Positions 14,537 through 23,996 of a stretch of 64,000 nucleotides of DNA are shown piece by piece. Origin of the DNA: JAJEFO01 sp009843725 (GTDB lineage: Bacteria; Pseudomonadota; Alphaproteobacteria; Rhodobacterales; Rhodobacteraceae); contig CBDEUJ010000005.1 of NCBI GenBank assembly GCA_965243215.1, positions 1,488,001-1,552,000 on the forward strand, in the 5' to 3' direction. Position 1 is the first letter of the stretch. Each line of letters begins with the position of its first letter. The position numbers were made by a program, and so were the translations under genes. The notes under the pieces were generated by a model, which was not told the origin of the DNA, made no database searches, and saw only the letters and a list, made by a program, of their open reading frames with translations.

Positions 14537-17045
14537 CCTGAACGTCGCCCTCCGGATCCGCGCGGACCTGCAGAACGCCGTCCGCCAGGTCGACCGGCTG
14601 GAGAAAGAGCTTCGCCAGACGGGCCGCGCGGGGCGGCAGGCCGCGCAGGGAACGCGCCAGGCGGCGGCGTCGATCGAGCGCGCCGGACGCGCGGCCGATC
14701 GCTCCTCGCGCGGCTTCTCCCGGCTGCAGGGCGCGGTGGCGGGCATCAGCTTCGCGCTGCTGGCCCGCGAGGCGGTTCAGGCGGTGCGGTCGATCACGGA
14801 CACCGGTCTTGCCTTCGAACGGCTTGAGCAGCGCTTCACCTTCGCCGCCGGTTCCGTCCGCCAGGGCGCCGAGGAGTTCGAGTTCGTCCGGCAGGAAGCC
14901 GACAGGCTCGGGCTTTCCTTCCGCGCCGCGTCGGAGGGCTTCACGTCGCTGGCAGCCGCCGCGCGGGGCACCGCGCTGGAGGGGCGCGAGGCGCGCGAGA
15001 TCTTCACGTCGATCGCCGAGGCGGCCACGGTGCTCCAGCTCTCGTCCGAGCAGACGCGCGGCGCGCTCACCGCCGTCGAGCAGATCATCTCCAAGGGCAA
15101 GGTCTCGGCCGAGGAGCTGCGCGGCCAGCTCGGTGAGCGGCTGCCGGGCGCGTTCCAGATCGCCGCCCGCGCGATGGGCGTCACGACGGCGGAGCTCGAC
15201 GAGATGCTTGTCGCCGGCGAGCTGCTGGCCGACGACTTCCTGCCGCGTTTCGCGGCAGAGGTCCGGCGCACCTTCGCGGACTCGGTGCCGGACGCGGCCA
15301 ACACCGCGCAGGCCAGCTTCAACCGGCTGGGCAACGCCATCGAGGAGCTGCAGAACAGCATCGCGCGATCCGGCCTGCTGGACTGGCTGGCAGACGTGAC
15401 GACGGAGCTGACCACGATCGTGCAGCTCGCCAACCAGCTGCCGGGACAGCTGGAGACGCTTGAGCGCTTCGGCGGCGACCGCTCGGTTCCGGGCGGCGGC
15501 CTCACCCGCGACCAGGCCAGGCTTGTGCGCGAGACGTCCCGCGGCACGATCGACGCCGCAGGCCAAGGCGACACGCGCGCGCAGCTGGAGATCGCCGAGC
15601 GACGGCTCGCCGACGCCCTGCGGGAGCGTGACGAGCTCAGGGCGCGCGCAGCGCGCCGTCCGGACGTCGCAGGCGGCCGCGACGGCGCGGCGCTCGGGAC
15701 CGCCAGCGCGCGCGTCGTGCAGCTGACGGCCGAGAGAAACGCGATCGCCCGGGTCGTCGAAGGCGAGGAGGAGCTGGAGCGCTTCCAGCGCCGACGGGCG
15801 AACCAGGGCACGCTCAGGGTCGAGGTCAGGCCGCCGGTCGACGTTGAGGGTTTCGAGAAGGCGCTGGAGGAGCTTAGCGATGCGCGGGAGCGCAGCGTTC
15901 GCGAACAGGAGCGGATCGAGCTGACGGCGGCGCAGCGATCGCGGCTGCTTCTGCAACGGCAGCTGGCGGACATACGGGAGCACGGCCGCGCCGCGCGCGA
16001 GGCGGCGCGGGGCGACTCCGCGAGGATTGCGGAGATCAACGAACAGCAGTCGGCCGCCGCACGCGCGGCGGAGCTTGCGCACCAGTCCAGGCTGACGGAG
16101 ATCGCCGAGGACGAGGCACGCAAGCGCCGGCGCAGCACCGACCGGGCCGTGCGGGAAGCGCAGCGCGACGCTGAGCGTGCCGCCCGCGCGGCCGAGCGGC
16201 TGAGCGAGCGCCAGCAGGACGCCGCACGGCAGGTCCTGGAGGCCGTCCAGGACGCGAACCTCAGCATCGGCCTGGACCAGGAGACCGCATACGCCCGCGC
16301 GATCCTCGCCGCCGAGCGCTGGCGCGACGCCAACCTGCGCGCGCTGGCCGACGTGGGCCTCGCGCACCACGCGCTCGCGGCAGAGGTGCAGGAAGCCTTC
16401 GAGGCGATGGTCGCGGAGATCGAGGAGCAGGAGACCGTGCTCGGCTCGCTCGGGGGCGCCATGCGCGACTACGCGCGGGAAGCCGGCGACGCGGCCGACG
16501 AGGCGGCGGGCGCGTTCAACGACGCCGTGCGCGGCATGGAGGACGCGCTGGTCAGTTTCGTCCAGACCGGCAAGCTCAGCTTCAGCGACCTCGCCAACAG
16601 CATCATCGCGGACATCGCCCGCATCGTCGTCCGCCAGCAGATCCTCGGCCCGCTCGTCGGCGCCTTCGGCGGCGGCAGCCTCTTTGGCGGGCTTTTTCAC
16701 GCCGGCGGCCAGGTCGGGCACGGCACCCGATCCCGCAGCGTCGATCCCCGCGCCTTCGCCTTCGCGCCCCGCTACCACGAGGGCGGCGTCGCCGGGCTGC
16801 GCCCCGACGAGGTGCCCGCCATCCTCCAGCGCGGCGAGACCGTCATTCCGAGGGGCGCGGGCGTCATGGCCGGGCTGCCGCCGATCACCGTCAACTTCGA
16901 GAACCGTGGCACGCCGCAGCGCGAGGTCGAAAGCCACGTGCGGATGGATCCCTACGGCGTGGTCGTCGACATCGTGGTGGACAACCTCGAGAACGGCGGC
17001 CCGATCCGCGACGCGGTGCGCCGCACCCAAGGGGCGGGGCTGTGA
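14529..17045 (+). CDS. Tail tape measure protein
   Basis: The 838-residue protein sets tail length. An N-terminal coiled coil (about 5-70) leads to a conserved tape-measure domain (about 95-260) with FERLEQRFTFAAGS, SEGFTSLAAAARGT and ISKGKVSAEELRGQLGERLP. Long Arg/Glu/Ala coiled coils (about 430-580) follow, then a lambda-like C-terminal segment (about 670-730) with GKLSFSDLANSIIADIARIV. It begins within the chaperone frameshift product. It is shorter than many tape measures, which would imply a fairly short tail. Confidence 0.85.
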   Translation: MPDLNVALRIRADLQNAVRQVDRLEKELRQTGRAGRQAAQGTRQAAASIERAGRAADRSSRGFSRLQGAVAGISFALLAREAVQAVRSITDTGLAFERLEQRFTFAAGSVRQGAEEFEFVRQEADRLGLSFRAASEGFTSLAAAARGTALEGREAREIFTSIAEAATVLQLSSEQTRGALTAVEQIISKGKVSAEELRGQLGERLPGAFQIAARAMGVTTAELDEMLVAGELLADDFLPRFAAEVRRTFADSVPDAANTAQASFNRLGNAIEELQNSIARSGLLDWLADVTTELTTIVQLANQLPGQLETLERFGGDRSVPGGGLTRDQARLVRETSRGTIDAAGQGDTRAQLEIAERRLADALRERDELRARAARRPDVAGGRDGAALGTASARVVQLTAERNAIARVVEGEEELERFQRRRANQGTLRVEVRPPVDVEGFEKALEELSDARERSVREQERIELTAAQRSRLLLQRQLADIREHGRAAREAARGDSARIAEINEQQSAAARAAELAHQSRLTEIAEDEARKRRRSTDRAVREAQRDAERAARAAERLSERQQDAARQVLEAVQDANLSIGLDQETAYARAILAAERWRDANLRALADVGLAHHALAAEVQEAFEAMVAEIEEQETVLGSLGGAMRDYAREAGDAADEAAGAFNDAVRGMEDALVSFVQTGKLSFSDLANSIIADIARIVVRQQILGPLVGAFGGGSLFGGLFHAGGQVGHGTRSRSVDPRAFAFAPRYHEGGVAGLRPDEVPAILQRGETVIPRGAGVMAGLPPITVNFENRGTPQREVESHVRMDPYGVVVDIVVDNLENGGPIRDAVRRTQGAGL

Positions 17046-17395
17046 GCTGGCCGGCCTACGCCGAGGTGCTGGCCACCGGCTTCCGGCTCGGCCAGGACGA
17101 GGACGTCGAGCGCACGCCGTTCGACGACGGCATGATCCGCCAGGAGAAGCGCTACCGCGCCGCGCCGGGCACCATGCAGGCGGCCGCGCTGATGGAGGCG
17201 GACCGCATCGAGGACTTCCGGGGCTGGGCGCGCGAGAACGCGCATGCCTGGTTCACGTTTCCGACGCCGCACAAGGGCGACGTCACCGTGCGCGTCCGCG
17301 ACGGCGCGGGCGGCATCACCTACCGGCTCCAGGGCGAGCGGCGCGGCCGCCTGCTCTGGAGGGCGGAGTTCACCGTCGAGGGCCCGGACCTTTGA
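17042..17395 (+). CDS. Minor tail protein (gpM-like position)
   Basis: The 117-residue protein starts at GTG overlapping the tape-measure stop. The start MSWPAYAEVLATGFRLGQ, a central 'IEDFRGWARENAHAWFTFPTP' and the final strand 'RRGRLLWRAEFTVEGPDL' resemble small minor tail proteins found right after tape measures in siphoviruses. It probably joins the tape measure to the tip. Family assignment is tentative. Confidence 0.55.
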   Translation: MSWPAYAEVLATGFRLGQDEDVERTPFDDGMIRQEKRYRAAPGTMQAAALMEADRIEDFRGWARENAHAWFTFPTPHKGDVTVRVRDGAGGITYRLQGERRGRLLWRAEFTVEGPDL

Positions 17396-17427
17396 CGGAC
17401 CTCAAAGAGCCATGAAAGGAGCTTGAA

Positions 17428-17796
17428 ATGGCGATTGAAGTGAAGAACGGGGCCAACCTCAACTTCGGCACCTTCGCGGCGGCCGTGCGCGTCACCCACG
17501 TGCGCTTCCGCAGGGCCAGCGACGACGGCCAGCCCGTCGTCAAGCAGCTGGCGTCGGCCGTCCAGGTGGCGGCCAACGAGCAGTTCCAGTTCGACGAGGG
17601 CGACCTGAAGGTCAAGTACCCCTCGGGCGACCTGACCGACGCGCACATGGAGGAGCTGGTCGAGGGCTACTGGGGCTCCGGCGGCTCGACGGAGATGGAG
17701 GTCGACGCCATGACGAGCGGCAGCGCCGTCGTGAGCGTCGGCGGCTACGCCCAGCAGTCGACGAGCGACTGGGACATCGCGGCCGTATCCGACTGA
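17428..17796 (+). CDS. Phage hypothetical tail protein (122 aa)
   Basis: AAAGGAGC precedes the ATG. The protein is beta-rich with a first strand 'KNGANLNFGTFAAAVRVTHVR' (residues about 5-25), an acidic middle (FQFDEGDLKVKYPSGDLTD) and a Gly/Ser-rich C-terminal part. It contains no recognisable motif. Its place between two minor tail genes suggests a tail-tip or hub component. Confidence 0.5.
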   Translation: MAIEVKNGANLNFGTFAAAVRVTHVRFRRASDDGQPVVKQLASAVQVAANEQFQFDEGDLKVKYPSGDLTDAHMEELVEGYWGSGGSTEMEVDAMTSGSAVVSVGGYAQQSTSDWDIAAVSD

Positions 17797-17797
17797 G

Positions 17798-19444
17798 ATG
17801 GCCACGACGCTGACACTCGGCGCGCCCGTCAGGCAGGTCCCCGGCGGCGGCGGCGTCTACCAGCTGATCTGGCTGCAGAGCGCGTCCGGAGATCGCACCA
17901 CTGACGACCCGGATCCCGTCGCGCTGCCGACGGACCTGGTTGCGGGCGGCGCGACCGCGACGCTCAACCGGCTGGCGTTTTCGAGCCTGCGCCAGTTCGA
18001 CCTGGGCAACGACGTCGAGATCGAGATGGAGACGTCCGGGCCGGACCTCGTGCCGCTCTGGGAGCGCTCCACCGTCGCGCTCAGGATCGACGCGGGCACG
18101 CTGAGCGTCACGATCGGCGGGCCGGACAGCGCCGGCGCGACGGACCGCGACCCGACCGAACCCTACATCTGGGTGCCGAGCGCGGCGGACAGCAACCGCC
18201 TGCACGCGTTCATGCAGTCCTATGGCGACCTGGGCGCGACGGACAAGGCGGGCACCACCGTCACGCTGACGGCGGTGCCGATCCGCACGGGCGCGGCCGC
18301 CGTCGAGGCGGGCGACCCGGCCGTGACGGCCAAGGGCCGCCAGCCCGTCGTCCACGGCAGCGCCACGGCCACCGCCGGCGTGCCCGCCGTCTCCGCCACC
18401 GGAAAGACCGGCCTCGTCACGTTCGAGGCCGGCACGCCGGAGATCACGGCCACGGGCCGGACGGTCACCGTCGTCCGCCACGGCGCGGCCGCGATCCTGG
18501 CCGGCGCGCCGGAGGCCTCCGCGCCCGGACGCACGGTCACCGTGATCCGCAAGGGCGCGGCCGCAATCGAGGCCGGAGCGCCGGCGGTCACGGCGGCGGG
18601 CTTCAGGCCGGTGGGCAAGGGCGCGGCCACGGCAAGCGCGGGCGTGCCGTCCTTCACCGCCTTCGGCGACATCTTCAGGATCAAGCGCAAGGGCCGCGTG
18701 ATCATCCGCACCGACCGGCCGGTCCGGCCGCGCAACCGTCCGAGCGTGAGCGCCACGGGGCGCACCGTCACGAACGTGCGCAAGGCGAGCCCGGCATTCA
18801 CGGCAGGCGTCCCGGCCGTCATTGCGCGCGCGCGCCAGCCCGTCGCCGGCGGCGCCGCGACCTTCGAGGCGCTGGCGCCGACCGTCGCCGCCCGCGGCCG
18901 CGAGATCCGGATCCCCAAGCGGACGGGCGACGCGGCGCTCGCCGCCGGGCGTCCCGTTTTCACGGCCGCCGGCCGCGCCAGGTTCTACACGATCGACGTC
19001 GCGCGCACCGCGACCTCGCCCGAGCAGGCGATCCTGACCGCGCTGGAGATCACGCACCCGGACGTCGCCCAGCCCCTGCGCGTCGTCGACGCCACCGAGG
19101 GGCGGACGATCGAGGGCAACGCCTACGTCGCGCTGCGCTTCCAGGCCCGCCTCGCCCAGGACGAGGAGAGCCGCGCGCCGCGCGCCGAGATCGCGATGGA
19201 CAACGTCGGCCGCGAGGCCACGCGCTGGATCGACGAGGCCGGCGGCGGCGCGGGCGCGGCCGTCCGCGTCATGCAGATGCTGGACGCGGCCGTGCCGCAA
19301 ATCGAGTGGGAGATGACGCTCGACGTGCTCCGCGTGTCGATCGACAGCGAGCGCCTGGTGGCGCGGCTGGGCTTCGATCCCGGCCTCGGGCGGCCCGCCG
19401 TGACGGTGCGGCACGACCCGCAGACCACGCCGGGGATCTTCTGA
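17798..19444 (+). CDS. Minor tail protein, DUF1833-like, with a nine-unit repeat array
   Basis: The 548-residue protein has three parts. Residues 1-160 form an N-terminal domain (VYQLIWLQSASGD). Residues about 165-400 contain about nine imperfect units of 22-23 residues, each of the type 'GAAAxxAGxPAVTAxGRxVTV'. The C-terminal 150 residues have the DUF1833 pattern (SPEQAILTALEITHPDVAQP, EGRTIEGNAYVALRFQARL, APRAEIAMDNVGREATRWID), the usual minor tail protein before NlpC/P60. The repeat insertion is unusual; the units look like a beta-helix or beta-solenoid. Confidence 0.7.
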   Translation: MATTLTLGAPVRQVPGGGGVYQLIWLQSASGDRTTDDPDPVALPTDLVAGGATATLNRLAFSSLRQFDLGNDVEIEMETSGPDLVPLWERSTVALRIDAGTLSVTIGGPDSAGATDRDPTEPYIWVPSAADSNRLHAFMQSYGDLGATDKAGTTVTLTAVPIRTGAAAVEAGDPAVTAKGRQPVVHGSATATAGVPAVSATGKTGLVTFEAGTPEITATGRTVTVVRHGAAAILAGAPEASAPGRTVTVIRKGAAAIEAGAPAVTAAGFRPVGKGAATASAGVPSFTAFGDIFRIKRKGRVIIRTDRPVRPRNRPSVSATGRTVTNVRKASPAFTAGVPAVIARARQPVAGGAATFEALAPTVAARGREIRIPKRTGDAALAAGRPVFTAAGRARFYTIDVARTATSPEQAILTALEITHPDVAQPLRVVDATEGRTIEGNAYVALRFQARLAQDEESRAPRAEIAMDNVGREATRWIDEAGGGAGAAVRVMQMLDAAVPQIEWEMTLDVLRVSIDSERLVARLGFDPGLGRPAVTVRHDPQTTPGIF

Positions 19445-19842
19445 TGGCGCACTGGAGCGAGAAATGGCTGGGCCGGGACTTCGTGCCCGGCGAGCACGAC
19501 TGCCTGCATTTCGTGAGGGACGTGCTGCGCGTCGAGTTCGGCGTCCGCGTCCGGATCCCCGTGCGCGACCACCCCGTGCGGATCCGCGCGATGGCGCGCG
19601 AGATCGCCGCCGGCAAGGGCGAGGTCGCCATGCCCATGATCTGCGATCCCGACGAGGGCGACGGCATCCTGATGAGCCCGCACGGCTCGACGCTGGGCGG
19701 CAGCCACATCGGGATCTGCGCGAAGCCGGGCGACGAGCCGCACGTGCTGCACTGCGTGAAGGACCTTGGCAGCGTCCTCTGGCCGCTCCAGGGCCTGGAC
19801 GGGCGCGGCTGGCAGGTGGAGGGCGCCTACCGGTGGCTCTAG
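19444..19842 (+). CDS. NlpC/P60-family tail peptidase
   Basis: The 132-residue protein starts in a TGATG overlap. The catalytic Cys lies in 'VPGEHDCLHFVRDVL' (about residue 20), and the His in 'GGSHIGICAKPG' (about residue 82). In siphovirus tails this domain sits between minor tail protein L and the tip protein and cleaves cell-wall peptides during entry (lambda gpK-like). It is not a lysis endolysin in this position. Confidence 0.8.
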   Translation: MAHWSEKWLGRDFVPGEHDCLHFVRDVLRVEFGVRVRIPVRDHPVRIRAMAREIAAGKGEVAMPMICDPDEGDGILMSPHGSTLGGSHIGICAKPGDEPHVLHCVKDLGSVLWPLQGLDGRGWQVEGAYRWL

Positions 19843-22800
19843 GCGAGGGCGCACCCACGGGCGTCTCCGTCGACGTCTGGCCGCATCCGCTGACGTCGGA
19901 AGGCCAGCACGACGCCGTCGCTCCTGCCGGCGTCACGCTCGGCCAGGCCGTGCGCGACGCGGGCCTGGGGTCGCGGCCCGTGCGCGCCTGGATCGACGGC
20001 CGCGAGGTCGACGCCGAGATCATGGACGGCCGCGCGCTCGCCGAGGGCGAGATCGTCACGCTCCGCGCCGACGTGCGCGGCGGCGGAGGCGGCGGCGGCA
20101 ACAAGGTCCTGCGCACCATCCTCTCGATCGCCGTCCTCGCGGCGGCCGTCTTCGTGCCCCCGCTCCTCGGCTTCGCCGCCGGCACCGTCGGCGGCGCGCT
20201 CGCGAGCGCCGGGGTCCTGGTCGCGGGCAACCTCCTGGTCAACGCCCTCGTGCCGCCGGAGATCCCGCGCCTCGACGGCCCCGGCAGCGACCGCAGCACG
20301 CCGGTCTACAGCCTGGCGGGCGGCGCGAACCGCGCAAGGCTCTACGCGCCGCTGCTTTGCGTCCTGGGCAGCCACCGCGTGTTCCCGGACTTCGCGGCGG
20401 CGGAGTACCAGACCTTCGAGGACGGCGAGCAGTTCCTGCACCAGATATTCGACTTCGGCGTGGGCGACATCGACGTGACGGACCTGAAGTCCGGCGCGCA
20501 GGCGCTCTCCGGCTTCGACGGCGTCACGGAATACCGGGCGCTGGGCGGCGGGCGGATCACGCGGATCGCCGGCAACGTCGACACGATCGCGGGCGCGCAG
20601 CTGGAGGACACGAACGCCGTGAGCCGCACGGCGCCCGCCTGCACGAGCTTCCAGGTCGACCTCGTCGCCCGCGTGTTCTCCATCAGCGACAAGGGCGAGA
20701 CCGAGGAGAACAGCGTCTCGGTGGAGATCTCCTGGTCCGCGCCGGGCCAGGCCGGCGGCAGCGTCACGCGGACGATCGGCACGCAGAGCCAGACGAAGGA
20801 CGGCGAGACCGTGTTCGTCCAGGACCAGCGGCGCATGACGGTGACGCAAGAGCTGCCCGCGCTCGCCGACTGGCAGGTTTCCGTCCGGCGCACGACGGCG
20901 CCGTCGGACGACGACCGCACCTACGACGACGTCGCCTTCACCGCGCTCCGCGCCTTCCAGCCGGACACCGGCGACTACGCCGGGCGCAACCGCATCGGCG
21001 TCCGCTTCAAGGCGTCCGCGCAGCTGCAGGGCCGGCTCGACCGCATCAGCGGCACCGTGCACCAGAAGGTGCCGGACCTGGTCGGCGGCTCCTGGAGCGC
21101 GCCGCGCCGGACCTCGAACCCGGCATCCGTGTTCCGCTGGATCGCGCTCGGCGTCCGCGAGGGCGGCGCGCCGTGGATGGGCCTGCACCTGGCCGCGTCC
21201 AGGCTGGACGACGCGCAGATGCGCGCCTGGCACGCCTGGTGCGCGGCCGAGGGGCTGGCGTGCAACTTCGTGGTCGACCGCGAGCGCACGGTCGACGACC
21301 TCCTGCGCCTCGTCGCCCGCTGCGGCCGCGCCAGCCCGACCTGGCAGAGCGGCAGGCTCGGCGTCGTGTTCGACCGGGCCGGACAGGCGCCCACGGCGCT
21401 CGTGACGCCCGGCAACGTCGTGCAGGGATCCTTCGGCGTCGAGTGGGCGTCGGCCGCCGTGGCCGAGGAGATCGCCGTCCGCTACGTCGAGCCGATGCTG
21501 GACTGGCAGTGGAACACCGTGCGCAAGACCGTGCCCGGCGTCTCCGGCACGCCGGCGAGCACCGTCACCCAGACGCTGGAGGGCGTCACCTCGGCCGCCC
21601 AGGCGGCCGCCGAGGCGGGCCTCCTGGCGGCGAGGCACGCGTACCAGCGCCGGCGGCTGACCTGGGAGATGTCGGCCGAGGGCCTCGCGATCCGGCGCGG
21701 CCAGGTGCTGAACGTCACCCACTCGCTGATCGACGGCGGCGTGACGGGGCGCCTCAGGGGCGGCGGCACGGACCAGGTGCAGCTCGACCGCGAAGTGACG
21801 CTCACGGGCGACGACTGGATCGCGCTCAGGCTCCACGACGGCACCGTGCACACCTCGCGCGTGACGCGGCCCCAAGGCGTCGCCGGCGACACGGACAGGC
21901 TGGCGCTGGTTTCGCCGCTCAGGCTGCCCGCATCGGATCCGGAACGGCCCGCCCTCGACGTGCTCTGGCGGCTCTACGACAGCGCCGAGCCGCCGCTCAG
22001 GGCAAAGGTGATCTCCACGGAGCCGCTCTCCGATCGCGCCGTGCGCATGGTCGCGATCGACGAGGACCCGCGATACTACGCGGGAAAGAACGCCGCGCCG
22101 GACAGCGTGGACGGCGTCGACCGGGGACGGCCGCGCGTGGTGTGGATCTCGATCACCCGCCGGCAGGTGCAGACGGGATCCGGGTCGCTGACCGAGATGG
22201 AGGCGGTGCTGACGGTGGCCGGCGCCTGGGAGGGCGCGGAGATCCGTGTCGGGCGGGGCACCGCCGAGAGCGTGCGCACAGTGGCGCAGCTCCGGGGCGA
22301 CGACCTCTCGGCGCGCTGGATCGAGGAGCCGAAGGGCGAGATCACGGTGACCGCCATTCCGATCGAGGGCGGCGGGCAGCACTTGGCGGGCGCGAAAAGC
22401 GTGGACTACGACTTTACGCCGCTCTACGACATCGCTCCCCTGACGGACTTTCGTGTTGTCGTTTTGGCGGACGGCACGAGGCAGTTCTCCTGGACGCCGC
22501 CGGCGGATTTCGACCTTGCCGGCATCGTGATCCGCCACACGGCCGATCCGGACGCGGACGACGACGATGACGACATCGCCTGGGGCGCGATGGCGCCGCT
22601 GCACGAGGGCGTCCTGACCGCGTCGCCCTGGGAGACGTCCGAGCCCGCGCCGGGCAACTGGCAGTTCGCCGCGCGCGCGCTGTCGACCTCGGGCGAACTC
22701 TCCGAGATCGTGCGCGTGACGGAGACGCTCGGGGAGGGCCGGCAGGCCTTCGGCCAGCTGACGCAGCGGGAGTTCATATTCACGGCAAGCGCGACCGCGA

Positions 22801-23996
22801 CGCTGGAGGCCGCGCAGTTGCCCTCCAACGACTGGACCTACGACAACCCCGGCACCGCCGGCGGCCAGCAATGGCACGACGCTGCGCCGTCGCTGACCGA
22901 GGACGAGCCGTTCCTGATCCAGACGTCACGCGAGACGCCTGCGGACGCGGCGCAGGGCGACGAGATCGCCGACGAGTGGCTGTCGCCCGTCGTGATCGGC
23001 CACTACGGGCAGATCGGACAGGACGGCGTTGCCGGGGCCGACGGCTCGGACACTTTCGGCTTCGAGCTGATATTTGCGAAGACGACGTCGAGCACTCCGC
23101 CATCGGCGCCCTCGGACTCATGGGGTTTCGACACGCCCGGAATTCCCGCCTACATAACGGCGGGCATGGAGGCACTGTTCTCGCGCGGAGGCAACACCGT
23201 CGCCGCCGGGTCGGAGCCGGATGACGCATGGGCCGTCGGCGCGGGCGGGACGAGAGGCGGCCGCACATGGACGCCGACAGTGCCCGCAGGCTCCGGGACG
23301 CTCTGGAAGGCCGAGCGTCAGCCGCGGCGAGGCGCCGCGTGGGCCGCCCCGGCGCAGCTGACGATTTCAGGGCGCGCATCCACCGTCTGGTTCGACGCGC
23401 TGCCCCTGCTCGGGCTCGACGATTACGGCTGGATGGCCCAGCGACGCCTCGTGGGATACCCGCAGGCGGGGCAGGCCGTCCGCGCGGGTTTCACGTCTCC
23501 GAGGACGCTTTCGCGGGTCGCCAGGGACGGGCAGGACGGCAGAGACGGGCAGGACGGCAGAGACGGGCGAGATGCAACGTTGCCGAGCGGTGTTTTCGTC
23601 CAGACCGCCAACATCGCGCTTTCAGCGACCAGCGAACTGTTTCGATCAGACCTCGCTTCCGTTTATGCGATCCCGTCGTCATCGACCGGTTGGATAAATT
23701 TGGGTTCGGTGTCGGCTGCGGGCGGTGCGGGATTTTCCTACTTGGCAACGGCATTTGTTTTCGGTGCCAGCAAGGACTCGCGCTACCAAATCCGGATCCG
23801 GCGCGGCTCCACGACGATATACACCTCCCCTCAACCTTTTAACAATGGCTGGTTCGGCATTCAAATCGGTGGCACGGCATCCGGCAGCAATCCATCGACG
23901 GCCACTTTCTACCTTGACTTCTTGTCGGTGGATGCTGGTGATCACAAGGGGAACGTGTGGACCGCATCATTGGAGGTAATCATAGCCAAACGATGA
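19833..23996 (+). CDS. Tail tip host-specificity protein (TipJ/gpJ-like)
   Basis: GTG at 19833 overlaps the peptidase stop. The 1387-residue product begins with a ubiquitin-like segment (GVSVDVWPHPLT), then a Gly run and a hydrophobic stretch (about 85-140: LSIAVLAAAVFVPPLLGFAA) that corresponds to the membrane-penetrating gpI-like region. The TipJ core follows (YSLAGGANRARLYAPLLCVLG; TSNPASVFRWIALGVREGG; YVEPMLDWQW). Fibronectin-like domains and collagen-like Gly-x-Asp runs (about 1230-1245) lie toward the end. The last 130 residues are encoded by clearly A+T-richer DNA. Confidence 0.8.
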   Translation: MALGEGAPTGVSVDVWPHPLTSEGQHDAVAPAGVTLGQAVRDAGLGSRPVRAWIDGREVDAEIMDGRALAEGEIVTLRADVRGGGGGGGNKVLRTILSIAVLAAAVFVPPLLGFAAGTVGGALASAGVLVAGNLLVNALVPPEIPRLDGPGSDRSTPVYSLAGGANRARLYAPLLCVLGSHRVFPDFAAAEYQTFEDGEQFLHQIFDFGVGDIDVTDLKSGAQALSGFDGVTEYRALGGGRITRIAGNVDTIAGAQLEDTNAVSRTAPACTSFQVDLVARVFSISDKGETEENSVSVEISWSAPGQAGGSVTRTIGTQSQTKDGETVFVQDQRRMTVTQELPALADWQVSVRRTTAPSDDDRTYDDVAFTALRAFQPDTGDYAGRNRIGVRFKASAQLQGRLDRISGTVHQKVPDLVGGSWSAPRRTSNPASVFRWIALGVREGGAPWMGLHLAASRLDDAQMRAWHAWCAAEGLACNFVVDRERTVDDLLRLVARCGRASPTWQSGRLGVVFDRAGQAPTALVTPGNVVQGSFGVEWASAAVAEEIAVRYVEPMLDWQWNTVRKTVPGVSGTPASTVTQTLEGVTSAAQAAAEAGLLAARHAYQRRRLTWEMSAEGLAIRRGQVLNVTHSLIDGGVTGRLRGGGTDQVQLDREVTLTGDDWIALRLHDGTVHTSRVTRPQGVAGDTDRLALVSPLRLPASDPERPALDVLWRLYDSAEPPLRAKVISTEPLSDRAVRMVAIDEDPRYYAGKNAAPDSVDGVDRGRPRVVWISITRRQVQTGSGSLTEMEAVLTVAGAWEGAEIRVGRGTAESVRTVAQLRGDDLSARWIEEPKGEITVTAIPIEGGGQHLAGAKSVDYDFTPLYDIAPLTDFRVVVLADGTRQFSWTPPADFDLAGIVIRHTADPDADDDDDDIAWGAMAPLHEGVLTASPWETSEPAPGNWQFAARALSTSGELSEIVRVTETLGEGRQAFGQLTQREFIFTASATATLEAAQLPSNDWTYDNPGTAGGQQWHDAAPSLTEDEPFLIQTSRETPADAAQGDEIADEWLSPVVIGHYGQIGQDGVAGADGSDTFGFELIFAKTTSSTPPSAPSDSWGFDTPGIPAYITAGMEALFSRGGNTVAAGSEPDDAWAVGAGGTRGGRTWTPTVPAGSGTLWKAERQPRRGAAWAAPAQLTISGRASTVWFDALPLLGLDDYGWMAQRRLVGYPQAGQAVRAGFTSPRTLSRVARDGQDGRDGQDGRDGRDATLPSGVFVQTANIALSATSELFRSDLASVYAIPSSSTGWINLGSVSAAGGAGFSYLATAFVFGASKDSRYQIRIRRGSTTIYTSPQPFNNGWFGIQIGGTASGSNPSTATFYLDFLSVDAGDHKGNVWTASLEVIIAKR

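Noticed and set aside
19444..19842. NlpC/P60 protein as the phage lysis endolysin
   Set aside because: Its place between minor tail and tip genes is that of the tail peptidase; no holin is adjacent.
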